Source of the DNA: Drosophila persimilis
Taxonomy: Eukaryota; Arthropoda; Insecta; Diptera; Drosophilidae
NCBI RefSeq assembly: GCF_003286085.1
Contig: NW_020825298.1
Coordinates: 2,480,001-2,544,000, forward strand
Reading direction: 5' to 3'
Length of the DNA stretch: 64,000 nt
Part shown: piece after piece, positions 27,701 to 40,157 of the stretch
How the letters are laid out: every line of letters begins with the position of its first letter
How positions within the stretch are numbered: position 1 is the stretch's first letter
Position numbers and translations under genes: made by a program
The notes under the pieces: model-generated
What the model was told of the DNA's origin: nothing
Database searches by the model: none
Seen by the model: the letters and a program-made list of their open reading frames with translations, nothing else

Positions 27701-30700
27701 GGGCAGATCTATGGAGGCATGCACGGAACCCTCCCACTTGGCAATGAACTCGTTGAGCACATAGGGACGTCGGCGATAAATGGTCCACTCCTCCTGCAGG
27801 ATGGGCTGGAGCTCGCTCAGGAAGGAGTCGTAGACCTGCCACTGCTTTGACTGCTGTTCCATTTGGCTGTCAATCTCGGCGAACGGCTGCAGCATGTCCG
27901 AGGGGAACTCCATGTTGAATTTGGAGCACTCGTCCAGGAGCTGCTGCTTCTTCGTCTGCAGCTGCTGCCAGTGCTGGCGGCGCTCCTTGAACACCTCTAG
28001 GGTGGACTGCTCGTTGGCCTCCAGTTCGGCGATGGTGGACTCCCAGCGAAGTAGAAACTTTTCGGCTTCATTTCTGAGGTTCTGAAGCTGTGTCTGGGCC
28101 TGGTTCTTGATCATATCCACTTGACGTTGGAGGATCACTGCATGGTTCTCCAGCAGTGGCTGAAGCTGCTCCCACTGCTGCAGGATGCCGGTGAGAGCTG
28201 TCACCCGCTCCTTGCACCAGCCCGCCAGACAGGCATCTTTGGCCCTCACCACTTCAAGTGTCTCTCCGATCTGCGGCAGCTCGCTCATGATCTTCTCGTA
28301 CTTCATGCCTGACTGACTGATGCTACCCTCGTCCATGGGCACGTTCTGCAGAAACTGCAGGGCATTCTGCAGAAATTCCTGCACCACTCCCACATCCGTG
28401 AGGATGGAGGAGCGTAAGCTGTTGGACAGCGACTCCCAGTACCGCCTGCTGATGAACTCAATGTCGTTTCGGAGGGGCAGGACATTGATCACCAAGCAAT
28501 CGATGGATTCTTCTGCCTGCTGGAGTTTGGCCAATTGCTGGCTGAAGTGCTTGCAGGCCCGGAAATTGCGGTCCCAGTCATCCGCCTCATTCAGGTGAAT
28601 GCCGCACAGCTGCTCCACGTCCACACACCCCAGAGCTATCCATGGCAGCCAGATCGTCTTGAAATCCTCCAGCTTATCGAACAACTCCGCTGCCCTCTTG
28701 TACAGCGGACCAAAATGATGGCGATTAACCGTCACCATAGACTTGAACAGCTCCGAGCTGTGCTCCGAGAGTCCGTGGAAGTTGCACGGTCGCTCGATGA
28801 AGCGTCGGAGCTGGCTGAAGTAGAGTTCCCGTATCTCCTCCTCCGGCGGACTGTAGCAGAGCTCCCTCTGGCGCAACACGAGCTTGATGTGGATATCCGG
28901 CAGCTTGTTGTTCATGTCCAGCAGTCCGAGTATATACTGATACTCGAGCACTTTGTACAGCTGATGGTCCCAGTGCAGCTTGAAGGCATCCAAATGGGTG
29001 TAGCCCTGGCGCTCCAGCGTGGCCAACAGCTCCCGCAAGTGTCGGAGTTCGTCCTTCCAGATTTGGTTTTGAGTAAGCAAGTCGGTGCCCATAAGCTTCA
29101 TTACCTTTAACAGAGTGGGGTTTAAATATATGTACATCTCAGAGACCTCTCGATCAATCGACGTCCTACCGTTCGCTTGGCCTGCTCGTGGTATCCCACA
29201 AGAAGGGTGTTGTCCGACGAGAGTTTGGACACAGCTGCCTGCAGGATATTCACATAACGCTGCACTGAAGTCTCGTCCTGCCAGGCCACCGTCTCGCTCT
29301 GCACCAGACGCTGCAGCTCCAGTGCATTCTTCAGCATTATTGGACGCTGGCAGGGAATCATGCGGTCCCCAATGGTATTGTGGAACGTGGCAATCTGCTG
29401 CAGCCGCCGGGCATAGCACATGTACTTGGCCGCATGCGTGGCAGACGCACGAACATCCAAGGGCACGTTGTAGCCGAGGTTCTCAAACTCCCGAACATCC
29501 TGGCAGAAGGTTACCAGCTTCGGGTTGAAGGTTACTCGCATTAGTTGGCGGCCCTCCTTTTCAAACTTCACAACGGCCTGATCATCGCGTAGTCTGTGAA
29601 GGGGATGGTGATTATATGGCAGAATCCAATAATGGAGACAATTCTCACCTGAGCTCCCCGCTTTTCACTGCTGTAGAGCACTGCCCCGACCATATCTCAA
29701 AGTTGGTACGCAACAGCGACTCTGTCTCCTCCTTGATCTCCTGCACTGCTTTGTTGATCTTGTCGAAGCCCTCTCGGCCGCTTATGAGATGGCTGACCTT
29801 CTCAATCTCCTGAATTTGATACTGCACCACCTTTAACCAGCGGCACTCATTGCAGATCACTGACAGATGACCCGTGTCCGGTTCCATGTTTGTGTCCGTC
29901 ATGGCCTTCCGCAGCTCTTGCAGCAGAATGTGCAACGATTGCAAGAACTGCTCTCGTTCGATGGATAGGAGCTCGAGGACTGCCGGCCGCTGTATAAGGG
30001 TTTCATATTTCGAGAAGATGAAGATGACTTGTCGCGGGTTGCTCAAGTGGTGATGCAGCTGAGCCTTCAGAGCGGCCGCAATCCGTTCATCGATGGGCTG
30101 CAGGACCTGCTCAAAGTGGTGCAAAGCCTTGTGCCACTTGGCCTGTCCGTTTGAGGAGGTGTCGAAAATGTTAAAGTCTGGAAAGAGAGCGTCGCGTCGG
30201 TGAGAATGCCAGTCGCACGTGGGTCCGTACACCAGTGCCCTGCTCACCGGTAAATGGGGCCTGCTCCTGGAACATCTCTTGCAGCTCTGCATCGTCCAGG
30301 AGAGTTGCTATTTGCTTGTACAACTGCTTGATATTCCGAATCTCGCTGAGGCGCTCCTTGAACTGCTGCCCGCGCTTGGGCACATGCGGCTCCCCCAGCC
30401 ATGGATGCTTCACATAGTTCGGCCAGAAGAGGCGCGTCAGCGAGTCGCACAACTGGATCCAAGCGTCCACTGTGTCAATGCTTTGGCTCATCAGGCTGTT
30501 GACATGGTAGGAATGCAGGCTCCAGATGTCCTCTGCCAGCAGTTGAGTCAAGCAGACCTCCAACAGCCGCTTCCCAATGATGTCCAACAGATCGGCCATT
30601 CGCTGCTGTGAATAGTTGTAGGGCAGTCGCCACAGTTCGTCCAGATTGTTGTGGGCATGGTCGAGGAACTCCTCAATGGTGCTGCTGGGATTTCCACCAT

Positions 30701-31989
30701 CTATTGTGCTGTTGTTTACGTCTTTATATCGGGTTTGACTATGCAATTTTGGCTTTCTTTACCTGATTTGCTTTTCTATATTCTCCAAGACCCCAATAAA
30801 CACTTGCGCTGCTTCGCGGTCCAATCGAGAGCTCGATTTCTGTCCCAGTTTTTGTTTCCAATATTTGATTTCATCCTTAAGACTGGTTATGCCTGTGAAA
30901 TAAACAATTTGCTGTGAACTCGAACAAACACAACACGGAAAACAGTCGTTGGAAAGTGGAAGCGGAAGATCGAGCAGCGATAGGTGAGGATGCTGCCACC
31001 TTGCTTGAATTTGGTGGAAGGTGCTGCCAGATAGTTTGAAATTGATTGTCATTTCTGTATCGTGTTCTTGGAATTCTTGGAATCTTACTGGAATAACTAT
31101 TTTCGCCATTTTTTCAGTGGAAAGAGCCAAAAAGTGGAATGCAATTCGATCTCTTATATACTTACCGCTCTGCGGGAGTCCCAAGCTGGATCCCAGCGAC
31201 ACGTGCAAATTCTCCAGGAGGCCGCTTAACTCCGGGCCGTACTCGTTGCGCTGCAAATGGAAAGAATGGCGGATAAGGAGAATGAGAATGAGGCTATTGG
31301 TAAAACAAATTGCATTGCACGGAGTGGAGTGGAACAGCAAATATAATTGACAAAATGCAATTGCAGGCCAGATTGAATTATGCGCAAATGCGATTAAATT
31401 TTCTTCCAGCTACTACTGGAAGCATGCAAAAGAGCAAAGTAATTTGATCCGAGTAGGATTTATCAGGCATGGCACTGCTCTGCACTACACTACACGGATC
31501 TGTATTACACATGGAACGGAACTTACACGGGCGACGGCGGGTGAGTAGACACGGGAAACGGAATTGTAAATGGATTTAACCAGGCCACCCTCCAGTGTTA
31601 ATATGCCCAGTAGGGGCTCAGAGGCTGCTGGGGCGACATGGGGGCCGGCTCCTTGGCCACCGCCGACCTGCGGCACCTTGTAGAAAAGCAAACAGACCTC
31701 GTCGTTGGGTATACGATGGTGAAATTTGATTTTGCCATCGGATTTATTATGCACGGCCGAGATAACCGTGTGCTCCTCCTGCTCCAGAAACTCCAGTATA
31801 GTGGCTGTTTGCTCATCCAGCTCCGTGCCCGGCATCCGAGCTGCAAAGTACTCAACTGCAGAGCAGCAGAGGAGCAGGAGAGGCAGGTGTCGAGAGTGTT
31901 TTAGTTTGCCTTCTCCGGCGGAAAGAGTGCTCCATCAGCTCTGAAGGCTTACCCGATGTATTTATAATGAATTTAGTGCGCTGGCTCAT
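12782..31989 (-). CDS. btv: Cytoplasmic dynein 2 heavy chain (DYNC2H1 family, intraflagellar transport)
   Basis: This is the motor subunit of dynein-2, which drives retrograde transport inside cilia; in Drosophila it acts in ciliated sensory neurons. My exon model, all minus strand: 31989-31953, 31855-31527, 31250-31166, 30892-30763, 30738-30248, 30177-29649, 29593-29170, 29104-27195, 27140-26924, 26858-26610, 26544-25867, 25768-25586, 24905-24010, 21428-21303, 21242-21108, 21043-20131, 20054-19938, 19858-19745, 19671-19569, 18916-18439, 18395-17076, 16913-15613, 15555-14168, 14109-13813, 13060-12782. Phases agree throughout and give 4,242 residues, close to human DYNC2H1 (about 4,300). Visible parts: N-terminal tail; linker with [15 protein letters not shown] (about residue 1390); AAA1 P-loop GPAGTGKTE (about 1665) and Walker B CFDEFNR; AAA2 GPPGCGKST (about 1960); AAA3 GPSGAGKT (about 2265); AAA4 with a degenerate P-loop; a stalk with [14 protein letters not shown]5, AAA6 and the C-terminal domain. 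Stalk and tail match DYNC2H1, not cytoplasmic dynein 1 or axonemal chains. No frame breaks were seen. The exon 21 acceptor is the least certain. Confidence 0.93.
13470..13480 (+). promoter_or_regulatory. Core promoter Motif 1 of the nested plus-strand gene
   Basis: TGGTCACACTG matches the Drosophila core promoter element Ohler Motif 1 (YGGTCACACTR). It lies 173 bp upstream of the predicted first ATG (13653) of the nested gene, inside the last intron of btv. A weaker relative, CGGTCACACTC, occurs near 13257. Motif 1 promoters usually start transcription at or near the motif and are broadly active. Confidence 0.55.
13653..23132 (+). CDS. Nested gene: basic 22-23-residue repeat (STPR-like) protein with Gln/His/Pro-rich tail
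   Basis: Exons: 13653-13670, 19196-19342, 21651-21797 and 22071-23132, all joined in phase 0, giving about 457 residues. The first exon encodes only MAKMGK and ends at GTAAGA. Exons 2 and 3 are 147 bp each and encode near-identical 49-residue modules sharing [27 protein letters not shown] and ERERDRFRK. The last exon starts with a third copy that runs on into [20 protein letters not shown] and further basic residues. A long low-complexity tail follows, with poly-Gln, His and Pro runs and a KQEYGQDV segment that resembles a SUMO site. The basic periodic region recalls the STPR DNA-binding repeat of silkworm FMBP-1, so a nuclear DNA-binding role is plausible but inferred. All exons lie within btv introns on the other strand. 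Exon 1 is linked by phase and promoter position only. Exons 2-4 are much firmer. Further 5' exons could be missing. Confidence 0.72.
21849..21867. repeat. (CA)n microsatellite in a shared intron
   Basis: Nine or so CA units lie between exons 3 and 4 of the nested gene. The track is part of the large btv intron 21429-24009. Confidence 0.9.
23133..24009 (+). other. Probable 3' untranslated region of the nested gene, inside a btv intron
   Basis: AT-rich sequence follows the nested gene's stop and runs to the next btv exon. ATTAAA-type signals occur near 23285 and 23978, but no AATAAA clearly marks the end. A pair of CGTCATCGTCATCGCC-like repeats lies near 23710. No other reading frame here is convincing. 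Confidence 0.4.
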
Positions 31990-32118
31990 CTTGAGATGTT
32001 TCTATACACGAATATATCCAATTCGATCGCTGGATATACTCTGACTAGATTTAACTTTCGGTTTTCACGGAAAACTCTTTCACTTTTCTCGAAACACCAC
32101 TATTTGTTGTACCTTCCG

Positions 32119-32133
32119 GTTGCTGGGGGCAAC
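32119..32133. promoter_or_regulatory. RFX X-box upstream of the dynein-2 heavy chain gene
   Basis: GTTGCTGGGGGCAAC fits the X-box form GYTRYY-N3-RRHRAC exactly. It is centred about 137 bp upstream of the btv ATG, the usual place for X-boxes in ciliary genes. RFX factors switch on intraflagellar transport genes in ciliated cells, so this site fits the gene's role. Binding itself is inferred. Confidence 0.75.
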
Positions 32134-32947
32134 GTGTCAGGGTTGCCACGCGCTCGGCTTGTATGTGGACTGCCCCGTTACTAGGCAAGGACTGTCTAGG
32201 TGCTCCTTTTTCTTTGCACCTGTTGTTTTCCTTGGGATACACGCCACGACACGTGTTGGACTGGTAGTTGCTATGGCCTCCGGCCTCAGGGGGAGGGGCA
32301 GTGTCCACTTCCCATGCATCCCTTGGCATTACTCCAATCCAATCCCCGCTCTCAGTGCTTGCTAATGAATCGGAGCACTCGACGATGTGGCTGCACTAAA
32401 AATGCCTCAGTAGGTTTATATCATTTGAATGCCCATTAATTGAATTGTACGGGCGTGCTGAAATGCTCTTTGCCAGCGAGAGGAGGAAGGCCGCACACGA
32501 CAAGACGAAACAGGACAGGACAGGACAAGACACGGTGGAAGGCAAGTTTATGACTTGGCCAAAGCTGTAGCGTCTCAATGTTGAGAGACAGCTGGTGCTT
32601 TGGGCTTACGGTGGACGTGAGGAGATTCAATTGATGTAACAGGCAGGGGGATGGGGCACTTACGGGTACTACACCACAAATCCATTGATTCCATATGAGG
32701 ATAGTACCTTGGGAGCACGGATATAGACAGTTCTTTGCATTCAAATATTCCGTATTTCCAATTGCAGGCTTTAAATACCCATACGCCTTTCCTCTGGTGG
32801 AATTACTACGAATAAAGTTTGCTTGATTCTAATCGCATTTTGGGGTAGCACGGGGATTCCAGTTGAGCCCCAACTTTGGCAAAACTTAGTTAGGCCAACT
32901 AACTCCGTAAGGTATTTCAGGATACCACATATCCCAGAAGCTCCAAA

Positions 32948-32974
32948 CAGAGAGAGGGAGAGAGAGAGAGAGAG
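32948..32974. repeat. (GA)n microsatellite
   Basis: About 13 GA units occur with one interruption. Confidence 0.9.
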
Positions 32975-35900
32975 CGAAAAGGGAGAACTTACAAAGGGCC
33001 CAAATTTAATAACCGGTGCATGTTGGAGGTGTATGAGAATGAGCCAGAGGCAGAGCCAGAGCCAGAGGCAAAGCGCTTAACCTGTCTGCATGTGTTTGAT
33101 GCAGAAAGCGCCATCGTCCTCCACTTCGTTTCCTTCATTCTTGTTTGGAATCAAACAAAGTTTTTTGGTCGAAAAATGTGGGATGGGATGGGAGGCTTCC
33201 CCATCCCGCCGCAAACTGTGATGTGATGGAATATTCCTCTTTTTTCCTCCGGCAATTCCCACTGTCAACACTTGAATTGCTGTGCCAGCCGTCAACCATT
33301 TAAGCAAATTAACTGTATAATTAAATTGTGCAGCATTGCCTCTCTCATTCTTTTCTACCTCCTCCCTCTCTTTTTAGCACTTGACAGGCAAAAAAGAAAC
33401 CAAGTTTTTGGAGCGAGGAACAAAATCGTACGGGAATGTCTTTAAACCAAGTTCCGAATTTAAGAATGTTTTAGTAGCTTTAAGTTTGTTAATTTTATTA
33501 CATTTTTGTGGCCCAAAATGAGTCGGATTTGTTATCCAGAACATTCTCAGGGGATTCCCCGAAACGCATGAGCATTTGCCACGTGTGCTCTACGTGCTCC
33601 ATATTCAAAAAATGTACACAGCCAACCGACAAAGAAGAATTCGCAACTATTTTAGCCATGCAGATATGCTGCTGTTCTGCTGTGCTGCTTTGTGGCCAAC
33701 AGTTTACAAATATTTGTGTAATTTTGTGCCCTGATTTAATGCGTTATTCTGTGCGACATTTTTGTGCTGTGAATCGGGAAACGGCGGCTCATTTAAGCTC
33801 TGGATTCACAATTCGGGGCATAATCACTCTAATTGGGCGTCTAATACAGTGGAACATGGCATGATAAATGCCTGAAAGTGAGCACTAAATATATTTCATG
33901 TTGATTTCGGTTTGTGTCTTTGGGTTGATTTAACCTAATAGTCGTGATTGTTGCGGCCTGATGACGATTTATGGGTTTATGTGATTTTTATGTGGACAGA
34001 CGGCCACGCCAATGTTTCCTTCCAACTACTTGGATGAGACGTACTGATTCCGATATTATTTTATGGGCCTGCTGCTTCTGGGCTTCTTTTTATTGCCGAC
34101 GATTACGAGACAGTTTTCCTTCGGGCGGCGACAATCTCTGGGAGGAGCAGGCTCTTTTAGTGCTGGCTTTGCCAAGAATTTATGGTTTATGGATTTTGTC
34201 AAATTATGTGATACGTATTCGTTCTTCCTTTGTCTATTGAAGAACTCAATGCACAGTCGTATGGGGAGACAGGAGTTGGAAATGGCCAGCATGTGTCCTG
34301 GTGTCTTAAGAATTTTACATTGGAATTGCTCTTTGATGTTGCTGCCTATTGTTTATGTGTTTACTTGTATTACTTGTATCTTTTGCATCCATAAAAACAT
34401 ATCAATGTGTGAATTTTTATCTTCCTACCGCAAGACAGCCATAAAGTGGAAATTATATCGAAGATTATGATTGTTATTCGCTCTGCGACAAGGAATTTAT
34501 GGTTGTCCAGGCAAATAAATAAAATAATAAATTGAAAACAGAAACAGAAGCAGAAATTGGGTTACAGGTTGTGTTCGGATCCGAAGTTCTCATCTGGATA
34601 TGCAAATGTCTCTCCATCTGGTAATTGGCAATAAAAGCGGGTAATCCAACAGATACTTTCGGGTATGTGCCGTCAAACAGCAGATAAACATTTAAAATAG
34701 GAATTGCGATGGGGCCCAAGGACAGCTTAAGGATAGCTTGAATCCACAGCTGGGAAGTACTTATTTTCTTGATATTTATGGGGAATTCCACCTCAAGCAA
34801 ATCCTCCTTTCTTGCAACCTGTCATTACAAGTGGTGCCTGAGTATTTTGATACCAATTTTGGCTTCCGTCCTTCGGTTGCACTTCACCCACAAAATGCCT
34901 GTTGGTTAATGGCCACAAATTACATAAATGGCAAGCGTATGACGAGTGATACAATAGAATGGACTCCTAATGGTCATTGCATTTCAAAGATTCATAGCAG
35001 CCTGGGACCGGACCAAAGATATATGCGAATCGGTATGGGTATAGGTATAGGGATAGCAAACAAAAGTAGGAAAAGCCGGGTCTAATTGAGGCAGGGAAAG
35101 AGAAAGAGAAAGAGAAGGGGAATGTGAAAGAAATCAGGTGCAGTTTTTGAGAGATTGTTGTCTGGTCGTGTGGCAGTGTGCTTGTAAACAATGAATATGC
35201 ATGAGTTGCCATGAAGCATGCCACATCCAACTGCAACAGAAACAACAGCAGCAGAAGCCACGTGAGCCAGTGAGCCAGTGAGCCACTGTGCCAGTGTGTG
35301 TGTCTGAGAATGAGAGAAAAAAGCAACTTCAATTTGCGAAAGTGATATTCTCCAAGGCAGGAAAGCAAATGCCATCGAACGACAGGAATGGGACTGGAAC
35401 GGGAAAGACACGAGATGGCTAGAACAGACCTCGATTGACAGACATAACGTTGATTAATTAATCCCGTCGATGACAGCCTCGGCAATGCAATCTTTATCTG
35501 CACGGAAATCGAAGTTAGTCGAGCTCCCCCTCAGAGCCAAGTACAGCTTAACCCATTTCGTTTGAATGTGCCTGTAATGAACATACCTGAACCTAGTACA
35601 GGGGGGATTCTCTGCCTCAAATAAAGTTCTAGTCCTCGGGGGCTTTGATTACATTCATTTAATCCCTCCGCTCTAGGAGATTCGATTCGCTTGCGTCTCT
35701 GGCATAATCTGGCAATTAGTAAATGTCAAATTCCCTTCTGCACAGCATTGAAAGTCAAAATTTACAGCCTGCGAATCGCTACTATGCTACTATGCCCGTA
35801 TGCTACGCCCGTATATCACCGGAGGAGCCTTGGCGACATTGCTGCCTGTAAATATGCTGCGGAAATTGCAGCCACGCATGTGATTGTGTTGTCTCTATCT

Positions 35901-36870
35901 CGGTGGAGCAGCGACGAGGTGTGGATGCAGGCATGTACATACGTCTTTGTGCTCATGGTGGTATGTGCGTTGGTCTTGATTAAAAGCCCCACTTCAAGGA
36001 TGAATTGTTGCCGCATACTCTGCGGCTTTCTTGAGTAGCAATGCTGCCTCATCTCCGCTGCTTAGTGTTATCTTTAGCTGGAAACATATATTCAGTAACA
36101 GGAAAATGTAATGCTTAACGTTTGCCTTTGTTTGTCTGAGAATATTCAGTAAGATGGTGAGTTTTCTTCATATCTAGGTATTCCCAAACTAATTTATAAT
36201 TATTTTCTCAGGTTGGCAGCTAATCAGTGCCTCCTAGCCGAGGAATCAAGACGACTGTGAAGCTGTGAGACCGGTCAATATATGGATGACTTTTTGGAGG
36301 TACCGAACAGAAATGAGACACTGTCTATGGCTGGGTTAAATAATATTGTAATTACAGAAAGGAATTCAGACCGTATGCTGTCGGAATCCTTCCAGATGTC
36401 TTGTTAATGCTCCACACTATAGGAAGATGCGTGCTTTGAGGGCAAATCTGGCCCCTACAAAATCACAAATGAATAATTAAACATAATTAGCAACTATTAA
36501 GGAGAACACATTGCCCAGGGGGAACCCAAGCCGAATGCAAAGCGCAACTCTGACGCACAGTTATGCCAGCTCTGGGGCATCCCGGCCAAATCAAAGCGAA
36601 TCAACAGCACAAATAGAAGAGCTCCCTCCGGGGAGGGAGATACATACATATATGTACAGGGACAGGGACAGGAAGAGGTACAGGGACGGGGCGGTAGCCA
36701 GACCCTAATAAGTCAACTGCAATGCATAAATTTTGGCCATATTGCGGAGCAAGGTGGTGGTGAAGTCCTGCTGTCCTGCTGGTAAACCCAAACCCAAACG
36801 CAAAGACCAAACAGGCGACGTGCTGTCCAAGTGTTTGCCATTCCGACATTGCCAAATAGCCCCGAGAGGT

Positions 36871-36890
36871 AGAGAGAGAGAGAGAGAGAG
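36871..36890. repeat. (AG)n microsatellite
   Basis: Ten AG units are followed by a degenerate CGAGCGAGAG tail. Confidence 0.9.
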
Positions 36891-37978
36891 CGAGCGAGAG
36901 GGGAAGGAATTTGCTGATTGACAATGTGGTTCCCCCTTCGGAACGCCTTCAGCGCTGGTCAAAAGCAAATTTGGCAATACAACAAAACGCTTTAACCTTT
37001 GACAGGCCGCACACATTTCAATGGTGCCATAGAAATGGTGTATATAGAAGCTTGGGACCAGGGAACATTAAAATTGATTACCTCAACATATTGGCCCATA
37101 AACGAAGGCCCGGGACACTTGGAGTTGAAGGGTCTTCGCCCATCTGTGGCTTTGATTTTCGCACTTTACCCCCAAATGGGGCTATCTTTTGCGGTGCGAC
37201 AGCCACTACTGTTTCGAAGGAACGAAATTAATACAGATGATAATTTCCGCCTTTCCATAAACGCTTATCAATTACCGCAGTCGGATGCTAATCGCGTAAT
37301 CCTTTTTAAATGATTGCACAAACAAACGGATATTAATATCATAAACAATTTACACATTGTAATTCCCCCCTCATCCCCCATCCCACATCCCACATTACAC
37401 ATTGTAATTCTGTTTATTGCTCGGGGTTATTTGATATTCAATTTTCGGTGCTCCGGCTTCTTGGCCCTGTTTTGGAGTCCCATAAGTCCCATGGCATGCC
37501 AAAAAATGCAGACTAAAAATGAAAATTTATATGCATAAAACGAAGAAGTAAGCTGGAATTTAACACGAGTAAACGAGTATTGTAAATACAAAATTGCTTG
37601 CATATATTTTATTAGATTCCGCTCAGGTGAATGTGAAAATATGTACAACATATTGCAGCTGAGTTTTCTCCTTGGAGCAGTACATTTGTAATACTTGCGA
37701 TTAGAATTACTTAAAAATACTTCATGAAATTCCAAGCAGCACTTTATATTCTCCTTAAGTGTTTCTTTGACGCAGATCCAAGGAAGGCTTTAATGGAAAC
37801 TATTTTAGTGTCTCAAAATGTATCAAAACCGATGTATGTATCCCAAACACATTGTTTCACATAAGTAAGTATCTTTTACGAGAAAGTCACACCTTTTCAT
37901 TTTATCAACATTTTTGTATCCAACAGAAAATACATACCCATAAAATCCGAGAACATATATTTTTTGCACGGTCGAGAA

Positions 37979-38791
37979 ATGTCATTGGAGGAGCTATGCG
38001 GCCTCAAAGCCTTTCTGAAAACTACAAACTGGTCAAATTCCATGAGGCAGATAAGCGAGCATGACTTCCAAGAGATCACCAGCAACTTCAACAACCCGTA
38101 CCGACTGATGGCTCCAGTCCCTGGCACACCAGACTTGACGAATGCAAGTTTGAAGATTGATCACGGAACCACCGCCCTGGGGTTTGTGTACCAGGGCGGG
38201 ATTGTCCTCTGCGCGGACTCGCGGTCATCGAGTGGCATAAACGTGACCACCCAGACAATGGACAAGATCGTGCCGGTCAGCAGTCAGATTGTGGGGACTC
38301 TGGCTGGCGGGTCGGCCGACTGCACGTACTGGTATCGGGTCCTGGCCCGCGAGAGCCGCCTGCATGAGCTGCGCTACAAGAGGCCAATGTCCGTTGACGC
38401 TGCCGCCAAGATGATCTGCCACGTGTCGGAGATGCACCGCGGAACGGGCCTGAACATGGGCATGCTGCTGGCTGGCTATTCTCCAAAGGGTCCGTCCCTG
38501 GTCTACGTGGACTCTGACGGGGTGAACATCAGTGGGAAGAGATTTTCCGTGGGCAGCGGAGCGAGCAACGCACTGGGCATCCTCGACCCGATGTACCGCT
38601 TCGACCTGACTGACGAGGAGGCCTTCGATCTGGCCCTCCAGTCGCTCTGCCAGGCAACCCTCTGTGACGCCTCCACGGGGGGAATGGTGGTGCTGCACCA
38701 CGTCGGGCCTGCGGCCCATAGGATTGTCCGCAAAGTGGACTGCATGGAGCTACACAAGAAGTACAGCCTGGATGCTCGGAATTTCAGTTGA
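37979..38791 (+). CDS. Proteasome beta5-like catalytic subunit (testis-type beta5R paralogue)
   Basis: An intronless gene of 270 residues encodes a 20S proteasome beta5 subunit, which performs the chymotrypsin-like cleavage. The start is ATG at 37979 (MSLEELCG); the frame is open a little further upstream but without an ATG. The propeptide ends at HG before the catalytic Thr (residue 64 of the precursor; HGTTALGF). In mature numbering Thr1, Asp17 (LCADSR) and Lys33 (TMDK) are all present, as are GSADC and SVGSGA. Residue 45, usually Met and lining the S1 pocket, is Leu here. The lack of introns suggests a retrocopy. Drosophila melanogaster has two such paralogues, Prosbeta5R1 and Prosbeta5R2, used in testis, and this is probably one of them. 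I cannot choose between them from sequence alone. The protein looks catalytically intact. Confidence 0.9.
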   Translation: MSLEELCGLKAFLKTTNWSNSMRQISEHDFQEITSNFNNPYRLMAPVPGTPDLTNASLKIDHGTTALGFVYQGGIVLCADSRSSSGINVTTQTMDKIVPVSSQIVGTLAGGSADCTYWYRVLARESRLHELRYKRPMSVDAAAKMICHVSEMHRGTGLNMGMLLAGYSPKGPSLVYVDSDGVNISGKRFSVGSGASNALGILDPMYRFDLTDEEAFDLALQSLCQATLCDASTGGMVVLHHVGPAAHRIVRKVDCMELHKKYSLDARNFS

Positions 38792-39557
38792 TTTTAGCTT
38801 CGTTTGTTTGTTTAAAACGCAAAAATGTGTTTCTAATTGCCTTTGGTTCTATTTGCTCCCAATTTGCACTCAATTTTAGCAGACTCTTCAAAGTTATACT
38901 TCCGTGAACATTGGGAGGCCCATGGCAAATGGCTTTTTCCCCAAATTCGAGTCGCTAATCATTTTGCGCCAAATTAACTGCTCCAGGGGAATACAGAGAT
39001 TTTTTCTAAGACACTTTCAGGGAAAAGCCCTTTTTTGGACACGGGCAGAACAATTAAGTTAGCATTTAAGGCGAATAAGGGACAGGGTCTGGCCTGGAGT
39101 GAATCTTTCTTTGCATAAATCAATGGCAACAACATTATTTGAGGATGGAGGAGGACACGGACACGATGCTCGGAGCACGGGGCACGACGGAAGCAAGGGA
39201 AAAAGGTCAAATACTTACATTTTTCTCGTTCTGTGTGCTTTGAGTCGGAGCCCCAGCAATAATAAACAAGAAAGTGTGAAATAAAGCCAAATGGACATAA
39301 AAATTTGTATGTCCAACAAGAGGAGGGCGGCAGGGCCAGAATAAAAGGAGAAAAATTGCAGGCACAGCAATAAAACGCGGCGAATGCTTTTAATTTGAAA
39401 TGCTGCGCCTTGGCCCATGGACGAGGACGAGGACGAGGACAGGACCAGAGGTCTCCGGAACTCTTTATTTCTTCTCTCGTTCTTTTTTAAGTGATTTCTC
39501 TGGGATTGCAAGCGGGGATAGGGCGTCGGGCATCGGGCATCGGGCAAGGTGTGTGGG
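38792..39557. other. Intergenic sequence after the proteasome gene
   Basis: No gene is seen. Near 39421-39441 there is a short GACGAG-type repeat, and near 39520-39545 a CATCGGG tandem. Confidence 0.5.
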
Positions 39558-39949
39558 AGCACTTATAACTCTTGTGTGGATTATAAATCCCACTGGCACA
39601 ATAAACTGCTTTATTTGCAAAAGTTTTGCGCCTGAAAAGGGAACGATGCGATACGGAGGGAGGGCACATAGCACAAATTCAAATCGTGGCTGGCTGTACT
39701 GAAACACATCTTGCTTGAAAAATAAAGTTTTAAATCAACATTTCAATAGCAACAAAAAGTGGAAAATAATGATGGTAGTTGCTGCTGGACGAACGCTCAA
39801 TGGGGAATTAGTCGGATCAGCCATACACGTGTTTGTGTGTGTTTCTATTGGATATGTCTCTGCGGTTACATGTGTTCCACTACGTTCCATGTACATACAT
39901 ATGTATCCATATTCTAAATGGAACTAGCAGGCCGGGACGGGCGGCTACT

Positions 39950-40013
39950 CAATAGCCTTGGGATTGGGGTCCGCCAGCAGCGATTGACACAATTAGATTC
40001 TCAGTGATCATGG
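39950..40013 (-). pseudogene. Relic of a UBC C-terminal fragment downstream of E2 copy 1
   Basis: On the minus strand, ATGATCACTGAGAATCTAAT is followed by TCGCTGCTGGCGGACCCCAA. This resembles the E2 stretch EKILLSIRSLLSDPNPD but is shorter and degraded. A longer version lies downstream of copy 2. Confidence 0.5.
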
Positions 40014-40157
40014 CCTAGGCCTTTATTTCAGTCAAAAAATAATTGTATGTATATGTTACCATGTAGCCCATGTTCATGTGTGTTTAGTGACAGATACCAA
40101 CAAAGATTCTCAAAGAATTTAGAAAACGCTGTGTAGCCGTGGATGAGATGTTTGGGA

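Larger units (their letters stand above)
31990..37978. other. Non-coding stretch between btv and the proteasome gene
   Basis: Apart from the X-box I see no gene. Reading frames such as 33508-33864 (+) and 34063-34470 (+) have unlikely composition, no family resemblance and no splice context. The stretch is AT-rich with scattered GA tracts (32948-32974, 36871-36890) and a CAGAGC-type short repeat near 33044-33078. It could be intergenic or part of an intron of a large gene. Confidence 0.5.

Noticed and set aside
33508..33864. Plus-strand frame of 118 codons with several Cys
   Set aside because: No domain, no clear promoter or poly(A) signal, and composition like the surrounding AT-rich DNA.
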